Source of the DNA: an uncultured Prevotellaceae bacterium
GTDB taxonomy: Bacteria > Bacteroidota > Bacteroidia > Bacteroidales > Bacteroidaceae
DNA length: 12,060 nt
Direction of reading: 5' to 3'
Assembly: GCA_945827465.1 (NCBI GenBank)
Contig: CALZOH010000091.1
Span: 1 to 12,060, forward strand
The notes under the pieces are model-generated. The model was not told the origin of the DNA, made no database searches, and saw only the letters and a list, made by a program, of their open reading frames with translations. Below, piece after piece: positions 1 through 7,611 of this stretch; positions within the stretch are counted from its first letter, which is position 1, and the number at the start of each line of letters is the position of its first letter. The position numbers and the translations under genes were made by a program.

Positions 1-1
1 G

Positions 2-82
2 TTCGGTTGAAATCTTGGATTGATTGGGGGATGGGTTGGTTTCGTTTTCGCCCACGTGAGGGCGTATGCGATACGCCCCTAC
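2..82. repeat. Left-end copy of palindromic repeat (direct repeat of 11964-12043)
   Basis: This stretch matches 11964-12043 in the same orientation. Positions 31-82 align with 11992-12043 with two mismatches, and positions 2-30 align with one indel and a few changes. The core at 60-78, GGGCGTATGCGATACGCCC, is a perfect 8-bp stem around a GCG loop. It lies 50 bp beyond the stop codon of the last operon gene, so its hairpin could end or protect the operon mRNA, but no T-run follows on the minus strand. The phrase aatcttggattg occurs at 10-21 and again at 97-108. No gene is seen in 1-127. Confidence 0.85.
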
Positions 83-127
83 GGTTGTTCGATGAAAATC
101 TTGGATTGTTCGGCAATGAAATAAACA

Positions 128-961
128 TCAAAGGGGATGGGTGCGCAGCCACGTGAGGATATCGCTGACGTCTGCGTCTTTCAGAACAACGTGTTGTTGC
201 GGACTGAGCAGGTAAAGGGTGGGCATTGCTTTCAGATCATAATGCTGGTCTTCCACCACTTGATCGGCATCGACGGCTACTTGCCACTGTATGGGGAAGT
301 GGGCTTTGATTTCGGCCCAGGTATCGGGATGATGATCGGTATAAACGGTGAGGAGCGTGAGCCGGTCGTGACGAATGAGCCGGTCCACATCGGTCGAACG
401 GCGAAGGAGGTTGAGCACTTCCATACACGGACCACATTCGGGGTCGAAGAACACGAGCAAAAGATACCTTCCGCTGAAATCGCTCAAGCGTTTCCGACTA
501 CCGTTACGCATTTGCAGCCGGATGTCACAGGCCGGTTGCCCCACGCGGTTTTTGCGGATGAGACGGTAGAGATGTTCCCTGCGACTGCCTTTGAAGGTAG
601 AACCGTGGTGGTCCAGGTCGTATTGCAGGATATGCAAGAACAATTCTTCATTTCTCCAGGGTGATGTAGCGTTGAAGAACAACTCCTCAGCCTCGTGCAG
701 AAGGTAGTCATAAAGCGGTGGTTGGTTCTCCGCCTGTTGCATGAGTTGTTCCACGGCCTCATATTGAGGTGAAGGCCGACCGTCCGGACCTTTCACTCGG
801 GCCAGTTCCTTCAGTTGTTGCCTGATTTGCGCCGAGTCGAGCACGATTTCTGTCCGGTCAGCCCCACCTCCGGGCTGTCTGTCAGGCCGATTTAGGCCGA
901 CTCCGGCAATGAGAAGCAGGCCAACGGTCCAGATAATGATGACGCATACCGTTTGTTTCAA
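128..961 (-). CDS. DUF5106-like / thioredoxin-fold lipid-free exported protein, last gene of fimbrial operon
   Basis: This is a probable periplasmic or membrane-anchored thiol-disulfide protein. No in-frame ATG or GTG is available near the 5' end, so the start must be a rare codon. TTG at 961 is preferred: it lies 5 bp after the previous stop and gives an N-terminus MKQTVCVIII followed by a hydrophobic stretch, a normal signal peptide or anchor. TTG at 991 would add 10 residues and overlap the previous gene by 25 bp. Numbered from 991, residues about 50-150 resemble the helical DUF5106 region of Bacteroidales proteins (YDYLLHEAEELFF, then SPWRNEELF). A thioredoxin fold follows, with the catalytic CGPC at 186-189 in FFDPECGPC and a cis-proline loop MPTLYLL (Pro257). 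Total length is 277-287 aa. Its place at the end of a pilus operon suggests redox quality control of exported fimbrial proteins, but this role is inferred. Confidence 0.85.
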   Translation of the reverse strand: MKQTVCVIIIWTVGLLLIAGVGLNRPDRQPGGGADRTEIVLDSAQIRQQLKELARVKGPDGRPSPQYEAVEQLMQQAENQPPLYDYLLHEAEELFFNATSPWRNEELFLHILQYDLDHHGSTFKGSRREHLYRLIRKNRVGQPACDIRLQMRNGSRKRLSDFSGRYLLLVFFDPECGPCMEVLNLLRRSTDVDRLIRHDRLTLLTVYTDHHPDTWAEIKAHFPIQWQVAVDADQVVEDQHYDLKAMPTLYLLSPQQHVVLKDADVSDILTWLRTHPL

Positions 962-966
962 GCTCG

Positions 967-3126
967 TTAGGGTTGTTTGGCCCGTACACAACGAATGCTG
1001 GTGGCATGATTGGTGAGAACAGTATTATCGTAATCCATCGTATAGTCTCCCGACTTGAGATAAAACGACATTCCATGTCCGCCGTGGGTGGCATTGATGT
1101 GGTCATAGTGCAGATAGGCTCCACGATAACCAACCTCGGCCATGGTACCTTTGGTGGTTCTGACTCCGGCAGCCGGCCACCATGAGGTGTACTTGGTGCC
1201 ATTGTACGTAAACTCCACCGAAAGGCCATAGGCCGGGGCTGAAGTGACGGCCGTCTTGGTTTCCTTGCCACCGAAGAAAACGCCGCGACGCTCTCCTAAA
1301 ACGGTCCAACCGGCAGGACACGGGTCGAAAATGGTCTTGGTACGGTTCCAATAGGCCTCATGTCCCGACGAAGCAAGTCCCGTATTATTATCCGCAGTAT
1401 TCATGTAAGAGAGGTTGTCGGCCATTGTAGGGTCAGTCCATCGTGTGTCTTTACTCACTTCGGCCGAAGAGAAGGTCATCGGATGCTGAATCGAGTAAGT
1501 AAGATTGATAAACTGCCCTTGGAAGACCCACCCGTCAGTGAGGGGCGAGTACCAATCAGTAGGAGTGGTGAACGAACCAAAGGCCTCCGTTTCCCATTCC
1601 TTGACAGTTGTCAGTTCTTCATCGCCTAAAATATATCCTTTTGCTGTCAAATTGGTTCTGTCATTATAGTCACCCACGCCTGTTCCACCGATGAAGGGGT
1701 CTTTTCTTCCCATCTGATAATAGAGTCCGTAGGTTTTTTGTCCGTCGTTCGGGTTCGCCGAGATGGCTCCGAGGTTTCTGTCCATCACGGCCAGGACTCC
1801 ACTGGTGGCATCCGCCGTGAATGTGTAACCGTCGGTGGTGTAGGTACCGACGGCACAAGCCCCGCCGGTGTAGACGGTATGAGGTTCTTCGGTGAGCCAG
1901 AGGTGCCATGTCCATAGAATGGTGTTCGTATCTTTGTCGTAGAGGCAGACCACGCAGTTACCTCTCACCGGATTGCCTTCGGCGTCCTTTTTTACTTTGA
2001 AACTAATGTATCCCTTACCGTCGGAACTCGAAAGATACTCGATGTTGCTCACAGCGTCCATGCCGCAGTCAGACCAGAGTATGGCCGCATCAAGGTTCTT
2101 TCCCTTCGTGTCGAGCAGAACGCTTTGCCTGTTACCCATACAAAAGGCGGGAATCGTCTGATACCCTGCTTCGCTGATGACGTAGCAGTTGGCCACTTCA
2201 AGCGGTTCGGGCTGCGAGTAGACGAATTCTTTCATCATTTTAAGGTGGGAACGCTTCAAGGTGATGCTCGTCGAGATGGTTTTTTCCAAGCTTCCGCCGT
2301 TATCTGCATCCACCAAGCGCACGGTGAAGCCGTTTTTGAAGGTTTGCGGCATCACCACGATGTTGACCACGGTGGCTTGGGTTGCACTCAAGGTCAGTCC
2401 GTTCTCTCCCAAGTCGAGCACGATGATACCGCTTCCTTCGCCACGCATGAGTTGACAGCCGGCATCGGCCTCAACCGACGACGTGAGGGGTTCTCCCGTG
2501 GTGGCATCACATAGTAGCGCCACCGGTCCAGCTACGGTCTCGTCGTCATTGCCATAAAAATAGATTCGGCTGATGCGATTAGTGCGTGCATTGTCGCCCT
2601 TAATGCGTAGTTGCAACACGCTCCCCAGATTTTTGAACCGAAAATCGAGTGGATCGTGGGTCACCGAGGCCATCGGGAAGAGCTCGTTGGACACGTTGTC
2701 GAGCGCATAAACCTGTTTGTTCGAGATGGAAGCCCCCACTTTTATCGTACCACCGCTGATGGAGGCCGAGGCCGAAGCCGTCGGGTAACATGCGGCGTAG
2801 AACCGGCTGCCGGGCAGGGTCGAGAGCGACGTGCCGCCAAATTCTCCTACGGCAGTACCGGCTCCTTCCGAGAGCGTGAAGGCTGTAAAGGCATTCGTAC
2901 GACCGATGGCTATCTGGTCACCGTCCTTCCACAAGACGGGGTAAACGCCGCCGGTGAGCGATCCCATCAAGGTGCGTGTCGAGGAAGCGTCGCCTATGAT
3001 GGCCCTGACGTGTATCTGCGGTCGTTCTTCGCCGGAAAGGCCGGCGTCGACGTCGTCGTGGTCGGTGCACGAAGTCGGCCCGACAACCATACAGAGAAGT
3101 GTAACGAGGAGGTAGAGGTGTTTCAT
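967..3126 (-). CDS. Fimbrillin-like lipoprotein with FISUMP-type C-terminal domain; probable fimbrial tip/adhesin
   Basis: A 719-aa lipoprotein. The signal peptide ends in a lipobox-like GPTSC (Cys20), followed by acidic residues. Residues about 35-305 resemble the fimbrillin family: Arg51 in a STRT loop, WKDGDQIAIG at 66-75, and alternating beta strands. A linker carries ANCYVISEAG (312-321), common in Bacteroidales surface proteins, and ILWTWHLW (403-410). The C-terminal part has marks of the Fibrobacter succinogenes major paralogous (FISUMP) domain: VMDRNLGA (447-454), GLYYQMGRKDPF (467-478), DPCPAGW (601-607) and a terminal SIRCVRA (710-716). It starts 7 bp after the preceding fimbrillin gene and is the largest and last structural gene, which fits a distal tip adhesin in type V pili. 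The ligand cannot be predicted. Product class is fairly sure; the tip position is inferred. Confidence 0.85.
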   Translation of the reverse strand: MKHLYLLVTLLCMVVGPTSCTDHDDVDAGLSGEERPQIHVRAIIGDASSTRTLMGSLTGGVYPVLWKDGDQIAIGRTNAFTAFTLSEGAGTAVGEFGGTSLSTLPGSRFYAACYPTASASASISGGTIKVGASISNKQVYALDNVSNELFPMASVTHDPLDFRFKNLGSVLQLRIKGDNARTNRISRIYFYGNDDETVAGPVALLCDATTGEPLTSSVEADAGCQLMRGEGSGIIVLDLGENGLTLSATQATVVNIVVMPQTFKNGFTVRLVDADNGGSLEKTISTSITLKRSHLKMMKEFVYSQPEPLEVANCYVISEAGYQTIPAFCMGNRQSVLLDTKGKNLDAAILWSDCGMDAVSNIEYLSSSDGKGYISFKVKKDAEGNPVRGNCVVCLYDKDTNTILWTWHLWLTEEPHTVYTGGACAVGTYTTDGYTFTADATSGVLAVMDRNLGAISANPNDGQKTYGLYYQMGRKDPFIGGTGVGDYNDRTNLTAKGYILGDEELTTVKEWETEAFGSFTTPTDWYSPLTDGWVFQGQFINLTYSIQHPMTFSSAEVSKDTRWTDPTMADNLSYMNTADNNTGLASSGHEAYWNRTKTIFDPCPAGWTVLGERRGVFFGGKETKTAVTSAPAYGLSVEFTYNGTKYTSWWPAAGVRTTKGTMAEVGYRGAYLHYDHINATHGGHGMSFYLKSGDYTMDYDNTVLTNHATSIRCVRAKQP

Positions 3127-3133
3127 GGGGCGT

Positions 3134-4684
3134 TTACTCTATGGGGTGAATGATGTCTTGGGTGTCCCATCCCTTTACAGTGACGGATACCTGTATGTTC
3201 GAGGGCAAAAGGTCGATGGGGTCAGTGGCATTAAAGTAATGTCCGCCCGGCAGGTCATCGCCCAGTTCGTCTACAGCTTTTACCGTGAGCCGGTAGTGGG
3301 TGTTACGCATCATGGCGTAATAGTGCTCGCCGCCGTCGGTATAGTTTTGGTCCTTGATCCAGAAGATGTAATACATGTAACCGTCTTCATACACGCTGAC
3401 ACCCAGCTTGCGAAGGCCCGAAACCGAGGTGTCCGACGCCGACAAGTCGCTGTTGCCAGCCAAGAGCGAGGCCAGGTTACCATAGAGGGTACCCTTGTAA
3501 CGATAGAAGGTGATGGGCACGGCGGCGGCTCGGGTCATGGCTCGGGTGTTGACGTCCCATTCGCCCTCGCCTTCGTCAGGAATGATGGGTTCGGTGGTGG
3601 CCGTACCCTTGGTCAAGAGGGCCTGCACCCGAAAGATGACGGCCGTTACGCGTCCTTTCATCTTGGTAGTCGGTGTGGCATTGGGATGATAGAGGTCGGC
3701 TCCGGTCAAGGCCGAGGTGTAATAAGGCGAATTGTTCTCCAAGCAATAGAGAGGCTGACCCGGAGTGCCGAAAGTCAGGCTCTTGTTGAGCGTGAGGTCA
3801 GCGCCTACGTAGTCGCTCTGACGGCGGTAATAGCCCGACGAAAGGCTGTAACCGTTGTCTGACGAGGGACTGACCAAGAGCAGTTCGGGATAACCCGTAT
3901 CGAGCGTAGCCGGTTTCCATTGCTGGATGAGGTTAAAACTGTTGGCGCAGTTCAAGAGGGCCACCCCGTCAAGGGTCATCGACTCGATGCGATAGATGGC
4001 CTGCGAACTGACAAACGACTGTCCGACGGGAGCGAACGTCGCATCCGAGGCGGCCTGGGCCGTCACCTTACAAGCCAAGCGGTCCAGGCTGACGTCTACC
4101 TTCAGCGGATGGTCTTCGGGATAGTTGCCGTCGAAGTCTACCACCACGCCGCCCCGGTCGGTGCCGGTGGCGGTCACTTCATCCTGTCGGTTGGCCATCA
4201 CGAAGTGATTATCAGCCCACAACTTCGAGCAGGCGTCCTCCGTCGTAAGCGAGTAGGCCCCTGTCAACGCGTCCCACGACAGGGCGTTGGGGCTGAACGT
4301 GGCACCGTCCTGAGTGTTGACCACGACGTAGAGCCGGTAACGGCTGCGAGCAGCCTTCGGAATGAGGATGGGTCGGGTCTTCTTCACCGTACCACTCTCC
4401 CACTCTATCTGCGAATTGGTAATGGTGATGACCGATACCGGGTTGTTTTGGTCCACCAGATAGAGGGTCACGTCCGATATGGCGGTCTCCGTCTCGAGTC
4501 CGGCCTCTGTGTCGTTGCCGACCGTGCGTGAACCGGCCGTAGGGAAGCTGAAACTCAACGTGAGATAGGCTTCGTGACCGAGGTCCGACGCTGTTGTCTC
4601 GTCCACTTCGTTTGAACACGAGGTGAACGAGAAGAGCAACAAGCAGGCCATCAGCCCCAACAGACGCAACGACACTTTCTTCAT
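3134..4684 (-). CDS. Second Mfa1-family fimbrillin (lipoprotein)
   Basis: A 516-aa pilin-like lipoprotein with lipobox FTSC (Cys23). The first mature strand (EAYLTLSFSF, 38-47) is followed by Arg53, where type V pilins are cut by an Arg-specific or trypsin-like protease so the A1 strand leaves and a donor strand can enter. The C-terminus has the Mfa1-family signature: YMYYIFWIKDQNY, then MMRNTHYRLTVKAV (458-471), LPGG, and a final strand with VTVKGWDTQDI (Trp506). The same blocks occur in the major fimbrillin at 7612-9159, so the two are paralogues. The ATG overlaps the preceding stop (ATGA at 4681-4684), indicating translational coupling. It is probably a minor or tip-proximal subunit, because a separate anchor and a major pilin lie upstream. 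It could also be an alternative shaft pilin. Confidence 0.88.
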   Translation of the reverse strand: MKKVSLRLLGLMACLLLFSFTSCSNEVDETTASDLGHEAYLTLSFSFPTAGSRTVGNDTEAGLETETAISDVTLYLVDQNNPVSVITITNSQIEWESGTVKKTRPILIPKAARSRYRLYVVVNTQDGATFSPNALSWDALTGAYSLTTEDACSKLWADNHFVMANRQDEVTATGTDRGGVVVDFDGNYPEDHPLKVDVSLDRLACKVTAQAASDATFAPVGQSFVSSQAIYRIESMTLDGVALLNCANSFNLIQQWKPATLDTGYPELLLVSPSSDNGYSLSSGYYRRQSDYVGADLTLNKSLTFGTPGQPLYCLENNSPYYTSALTGADLYHPNATPTTKMKGRVTAVIFRVQALLTKGTATTEPIIPDEGEGEWDVNTRAMTRAAAVPITFYRYKGTLYGNLASLLAGNSDLSASDTSVSGLRKLGVSVYEDGYMYYIFWIKDQNYTDGGEHYYAMMRNTHYRLTVKAVDELGDDLPGGHYFNATDPIDLLPSNIQVSVTVKGWDTQDIIHPIE

Positions 4685-6399
4685 GGCTCAACCGGTTTCA
4701 AAGGTTTCACACTGACGCTGCCCCTCACGTAGGGCCGGCTCGCTCCGCCCGCTGCGAGGCTGTTGAGCGCGTTGTACGTGTCATCGGTCACGGTGAGCGA
4801 TACCTGATAGTGCACGTTGCGACGCACGCTGTAGTCGCCACCAACGTTTTTATTATTAATAGGAATGATGTATTCCTTGACTTTCTCGGTGGTGGCAATG
4901 CCTTTCCAGCCCGTCGTGACGTAGTTGTCGCCGGTTTGGAAGAGATGATGGATGGTTCCCTGCTTCAACTGCTTGAAGTTGTCGATATAATAGTAATAAC
5001 CCTTGCCGCTTTCCCGAGGTGTATCCACCATGTCGGGGTCGGTCGACCAGCAATAATGCTTGTTTTCATTGAAGACCGCTTTGACATCATTGTCACTTTC
5101 GGCAATGCTGCTGACTTTCTTGTCATTATCGCCGAAGGAATAGTCTGATGTCTTGGTGATGCTGCCCACGAGTTGTTCCCATTCACTCCATGTAGTCAGC
5201 GAAACCGAGAGGTCGGGCGTGGCTACAGCCAGTCTCAGGCGAATGGCGATGGGCGAATCGTTGGCGTCGGTAACGACTTTTTCAGGTACATACCACGATT
5301 TGCCGATGTTGACGGTCCAAGGTGTTTCCGACACCACCAACGTTTGCCCGTCCATCTCCGACAGGGTTACGATACCCTCCGTAACGTCTTCTCCCGAGTT
5401 GAACGCCGTGTTAAGGTCAGTCTTGAGTTTGGTGAGACAATCTTTCTTACTATCCAACTCTTCGGTGTTTTTGTCGTATTCTAACCCTGGCAGGTCAAAA
5501 TTCCAGCCTGTTTTCGTGTCTTTCGTCGTTCGATAATAGCGCTTGTCGAGTCGGTTGACTTGTTCCAGCGCTCCATCGTACTGACAACTGATGATGCCGT
5601 CCCATGTTCGGGCAAGGCATTGGTCGGAACCGGGCTCTTTCAGCGTGAAATGAAGCGAGCCGGAGGCTGTACCGGCCTTGTTGTCGACCCGATCCCACAG
5701 ATAGCTGTTGGGAACATTGATGAGCTCGGCCGAAAGCACAAAGACTCGGGCCGTGTTCGAGAGTTGTGACGAGGCATCACTCTCGATGTTGTTGACCGTT
5801 ATCATGGCCATGGTGCGGTTGGTGGGGTTTTCGGCCGTGCTGAGAGCAATGATAAAGGGATTTTCGGCCGAGGTGTGGCCTCGTTCAATGGTGACATTCT
5901 CCCGATAGGCACACATCACGAAGGCCGGTTCGTCCGGAGTGACTTCGGCCGAGGCCGACTCATAGGTCAAGGGAGTGCCGAGCAGGTTCACAAAAGAGGG
6001 ATAACACGTACGACCCTCGGTGAGCTGAGCCAATCCTTCGGAAAGTCCGTGGGAACAAAAGCCGTTTTCGTTGAGTACGACGTAGAAGTGATACTTCATA
6101 TCGTCGCGTTCGCGTGGTAGCGAGAGGGGGGCGTTCAGGCTGACAACGCTATGGTCGGCCGAACGTTGAAAGGTGTCATAGTAACGATTGAAGATACATT
6201 TGCCGTCTTCGTTGAAAGCCAGCAGACGCAGACTCTCCACCTTGACGGCAGAGGCTTCCGCATTGGCGGTAGCGCGTGTAAAAAGTTCGATTTGGGCTGA
6301 TACATACGTCTTGCCTGCCTCCTCCACGTCGGTTTGGGGGTCGTGAAGGCAGCCGGTCAGCGTCAACAGCAGGCTGAAGAGGTAGGCAATCGGTTTCAT
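4681..6399 (-). CDS. Accessory/minor fimbrillin lipoprotein
   Basis: A 572-aa protein. The ATG at 6399 is chosen because it gives MKPIAYLFSLLLTLTGC, a clean lipoprotein signal (Cys17), 20 bp after the anchor gene's stop. The open frame runs on upstream to a TTG at 6453, but that adds 18 residues before the signal peptide and overlaps the neighbour. The mature N-terminus has the fimbrillin pattern: strand YVSAQIELFTRA with Arg42, then KVESLRLLAFNEDGK. The C-terminal block NVHYQVSLTVTDDTYN (from about 528) matches the RNTxYxLTVKA region of the Mfa1-type pilins in this operon. The middle (about 60-500) I do not recognise as a named domain. Between the anchor and the second Mfa1-like pilin, it occupies the position of accessory subunits such as Mfa3/FimC in Porphyromonas gingivalis. 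Equivalence to any one of those is not shown. Confidence 0.8.
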   Translation of the reverse strand: MKPIAYLFSLLLTLTGCLHDPQTDVEEAGKTYVSAQIELFTRATANAEASAVKVESLRLLAFNEDGKCIFNRYYDTFQRSADHSVVSLNAPLSLPRERDDMKYHFYVVLNENGFCSHGLSEGLAQLTEGRTCYPSFVNLLGTPLTYESASAEVTPDEPAFVMCAYRENVTIERGHTSAENPFIIALSTAENPTNRTMAMITVNNIESDASSQLSNTARVFVLSAELINVPNSYLWDRVDNKAGTASGSLHFTLKEPGSDQCLARTWDGIISCQYDGALEQVNRLDKRYYRTTKDTKTGWNFDLPGLEYDKNTEELDSKKDCLTKLKTDLNTAFNSGEDVTEGIVTLSEMDGQTLVVSETPWTVNIGKSWYVPEKVVTDANDSPIAIRLRLAVATPDLSVSLTTWSEWEQLVGSITKTSDYSFGDNDKKVSSIAESDNDVKAVFNENKHYCWSTDPDMVDTPRESGKGYYYYIDNFKQLKQGTIHHLFQTGDNYVTTGWKGIATTEKVKEYIIPINNKNVGGDYSVRRNVHYQVSLTVTDDTYNALNSLAAGGASRPYVRGSVSVKPLKPVEP

Positions 6400-6419
6400 C
6401 TCGTCTGGTTTCACTCCGT

Positions 6420-7433
6420 TTATAGGCCGATATCCTGTAACGACAGTACCCAACCGTTCACAATGATGCGGGTGTGCATCCAGGTCGACCCGTCAATGAA
6501 GAAAGTCATGGCAAATTCACTCTGACGATCCAGGTATTCCTGGTTGCTCCACGTTGCCTGATGCTCGCCAATGGCTTGCAGCGAGAGGAACCAGGGCAGA
6601 TTGATGTTGAGCACCTCTGACTGGGTCGTACGATGATAGATCACCAGACGCGAGTTGCTCCCGTCCATGATGCGCGAAGTGCTGAGGTCGGCCACAACGG
6701 CGTGGTCGATTTCCGCGCCGGCCCGACTTTGGGACTGATCGCTCTCCAACACCTGCAAATAGGGATGGTAAGTCACCGAGTCACTCTGATAAATGCTGCC
6801 GTCATAGGCCAACCAGCCACTGGTACCTTCGATGCGGATGTCGAAGTCCTCGCTTTTGAGCGATTGGGAAGCCTGGGCGGGCATCAGAATCACGCGAAGT
6901 TGGTTGGTACACTTCAACATATTGATGGTGATGGTGCTGCTTGCGCCGCTAATCTCGGTCTCCTGTACCCCGACGAGCAAGTTGTTGAGACGATGATTGA
7001 CCACACCGTCGTCGTTACGGGGCAGACGGCCTTGCAAGTCATCGGGAGAAGAACCCGTTTGAAGCGTGGTCCAGGCAAAGTCGGCCATGGGATGGGTCTC
7101 TTCGGTGCCGTTGGCCCTTACCACAAAGGTGTAACGACCGGGGTCGAGCATGGGCAGGCGCATGGTAAAGTTCTGCTGACCGTAGATGTTATCGGCTTCA
7201 TAGTCGGCCACCCATTTTTTGTCTGCATCGAACACCGACACACAAACATGGTTGGCCTCTCTGCTGAAACCGTCAATCTGTTGCATGTTGTAAACAAACC
7301 TCAGTTGGAGCAGCAGGGCGCAGTCGTCCATGTCATCCTTCATGCACGAAGTCAGCATGAGGGTGGCTACCATGACCGGAAGAAGTCGGCTGAGGCAGGT
7401 CAGCCTTCGATACAGTTGGGGAAAAGGGCTCAT
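6420..7433 (-). CDS. FimB/Mfa2-family fimbrial anchor lipoprotein
   Basis: A 337-aa protein. The N-terminus has basic residues, a hydrophobic stretch and lipobox LTSC (Cys30). Family marks are DDMDDCALLLQLRFVYNM after the lipid site, VCVSVFDADKKWV (63-75), PGRYTFVVRANG (98-109), the helix-strand INMLKCTNQLRVIL (170-183), QEYLDRQSEFAMTFFID (298-314), and the terminal VNGWVLSLQDIGL. Known FimB/Mfa2 proteins stay lipidated and cap the base of the pilus in the outer membrane, controlling length and anchorage. The early Arg cleavage loop of the pilins is not evident here, which fits a retained base subunit. It follows the major pilin after a 178-bp gap with a hairpin, so its level may be lower than that of the shaft subunit. 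Confidence 0.92.
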   Translation of the reverse strand: MSPFPQLYRRLTCLSRLLPVMVATLMLTSCMKDDMDDCALLLQLRFVYNMQQIDGFSREANHVCVSVFDADKKWVADYEADNIYGQQNFTMRLPMLDPGRYTFVVRANGTEETHPMADFAWTTLQTGSSPDDLQGRLPRNDDGVVNHRLNNLLVGVQETEISGASSTITINMLKCTNQLRVILMPAQASQSLKSEDFDIRIEGTSGWLAYDGSIYQSDSVTYHPYLQVLESDQSQSRAGAEIDHAVVADLSTSRIMDGSNSRLVIYHRTTQSEVLNINLPWFLSLQAIGEHQATWSNQEYLDRQSEFAMTFFIDGSTWMHTRIIVNGWVLSLQDIGL

Positions 7434-7611
7434 ACTTCTGATTTTATAACGTCGTCTGTGCCGACAAAGCGTCGGAGGGTTGATGGCTGCCCTGTGTTTG
7501 CAGGCAAATCAGGGCCGCCTGATGGCGAATGATGTCGATAATCATTAAATGAGGGTGTGATCACATGCGTTGAGAGGTGAGTCACACCCTCTCGTTGTGT
7601 TAGGATAGGGT
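7434..7611 (-). other. 178-bp intergenic gap between major fimbrillin and anchor genes
   Basis: This is the only sizeable gap inside the operon; the others are 29 bp or less. I saw no perfect TAnnTTTG promoter element on the minus strand and no convincing small ORF. It holds the hairpin at 7551-7591 and weaker dyads: CCGAC/GTCGG around 7462-7476 and CAGGC/GCCTG near 7501-7521. A role as a processing or attenuation region separating the abundant pilin from the downstream low-copy subunits is inferred. Confidence 0.55.
7551..7591 (-). terminator. Hairpin after major fimbrillin; possible leaky terminator or mRNA-end stabiliser
   Basis: The arms GAGGGTGTGA (7551-7560) and TCACACCCTC (7582-7591) are perfectly complementary over 10 bp with a 21-nt loop. 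On the minus-strand mRNA the hairpin begins 20 nt after the pilin stop codon. Only ATTTAATGATT follows, so it lacks the T-run of a strong intrinsic terminator. A competing stem, GAGAGG (7572-7577) with CCTCTC (7588-7593), uses part of the same arm. Partial termination or a 3' stability element would raise pilin over anchor. This is inferred from position and structure only. Confidence 0.5.

Noticed and set aside
60..78. Left-end palindrome as the intrinsic terminator of the operon
   Set aside because: The stem is strong, but no T-run follows on the minus strand, and the same element recurs in an array unrelated to gene ends, so it is kept as a repeat and not called a terminator.
3125..3862. 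Long plus-strand open frames inside the fimbrial genes (also 137-664, 6633-7532)
   Set aside because: They are antisense shadows of well-supported minus-strand genes in a fairly GC-rich operon, with low-complexity Val/Gly/Arg/His-rich translations and no recognisable domain.
6400..6453. Upstream TTG start for the accessory fimbrillin
   Set aside because: It would place 18 residues before the lipoprotein signal and overlap the anchor gene by 34 bp; the ATG at 6399 gives a normal signal peptide.
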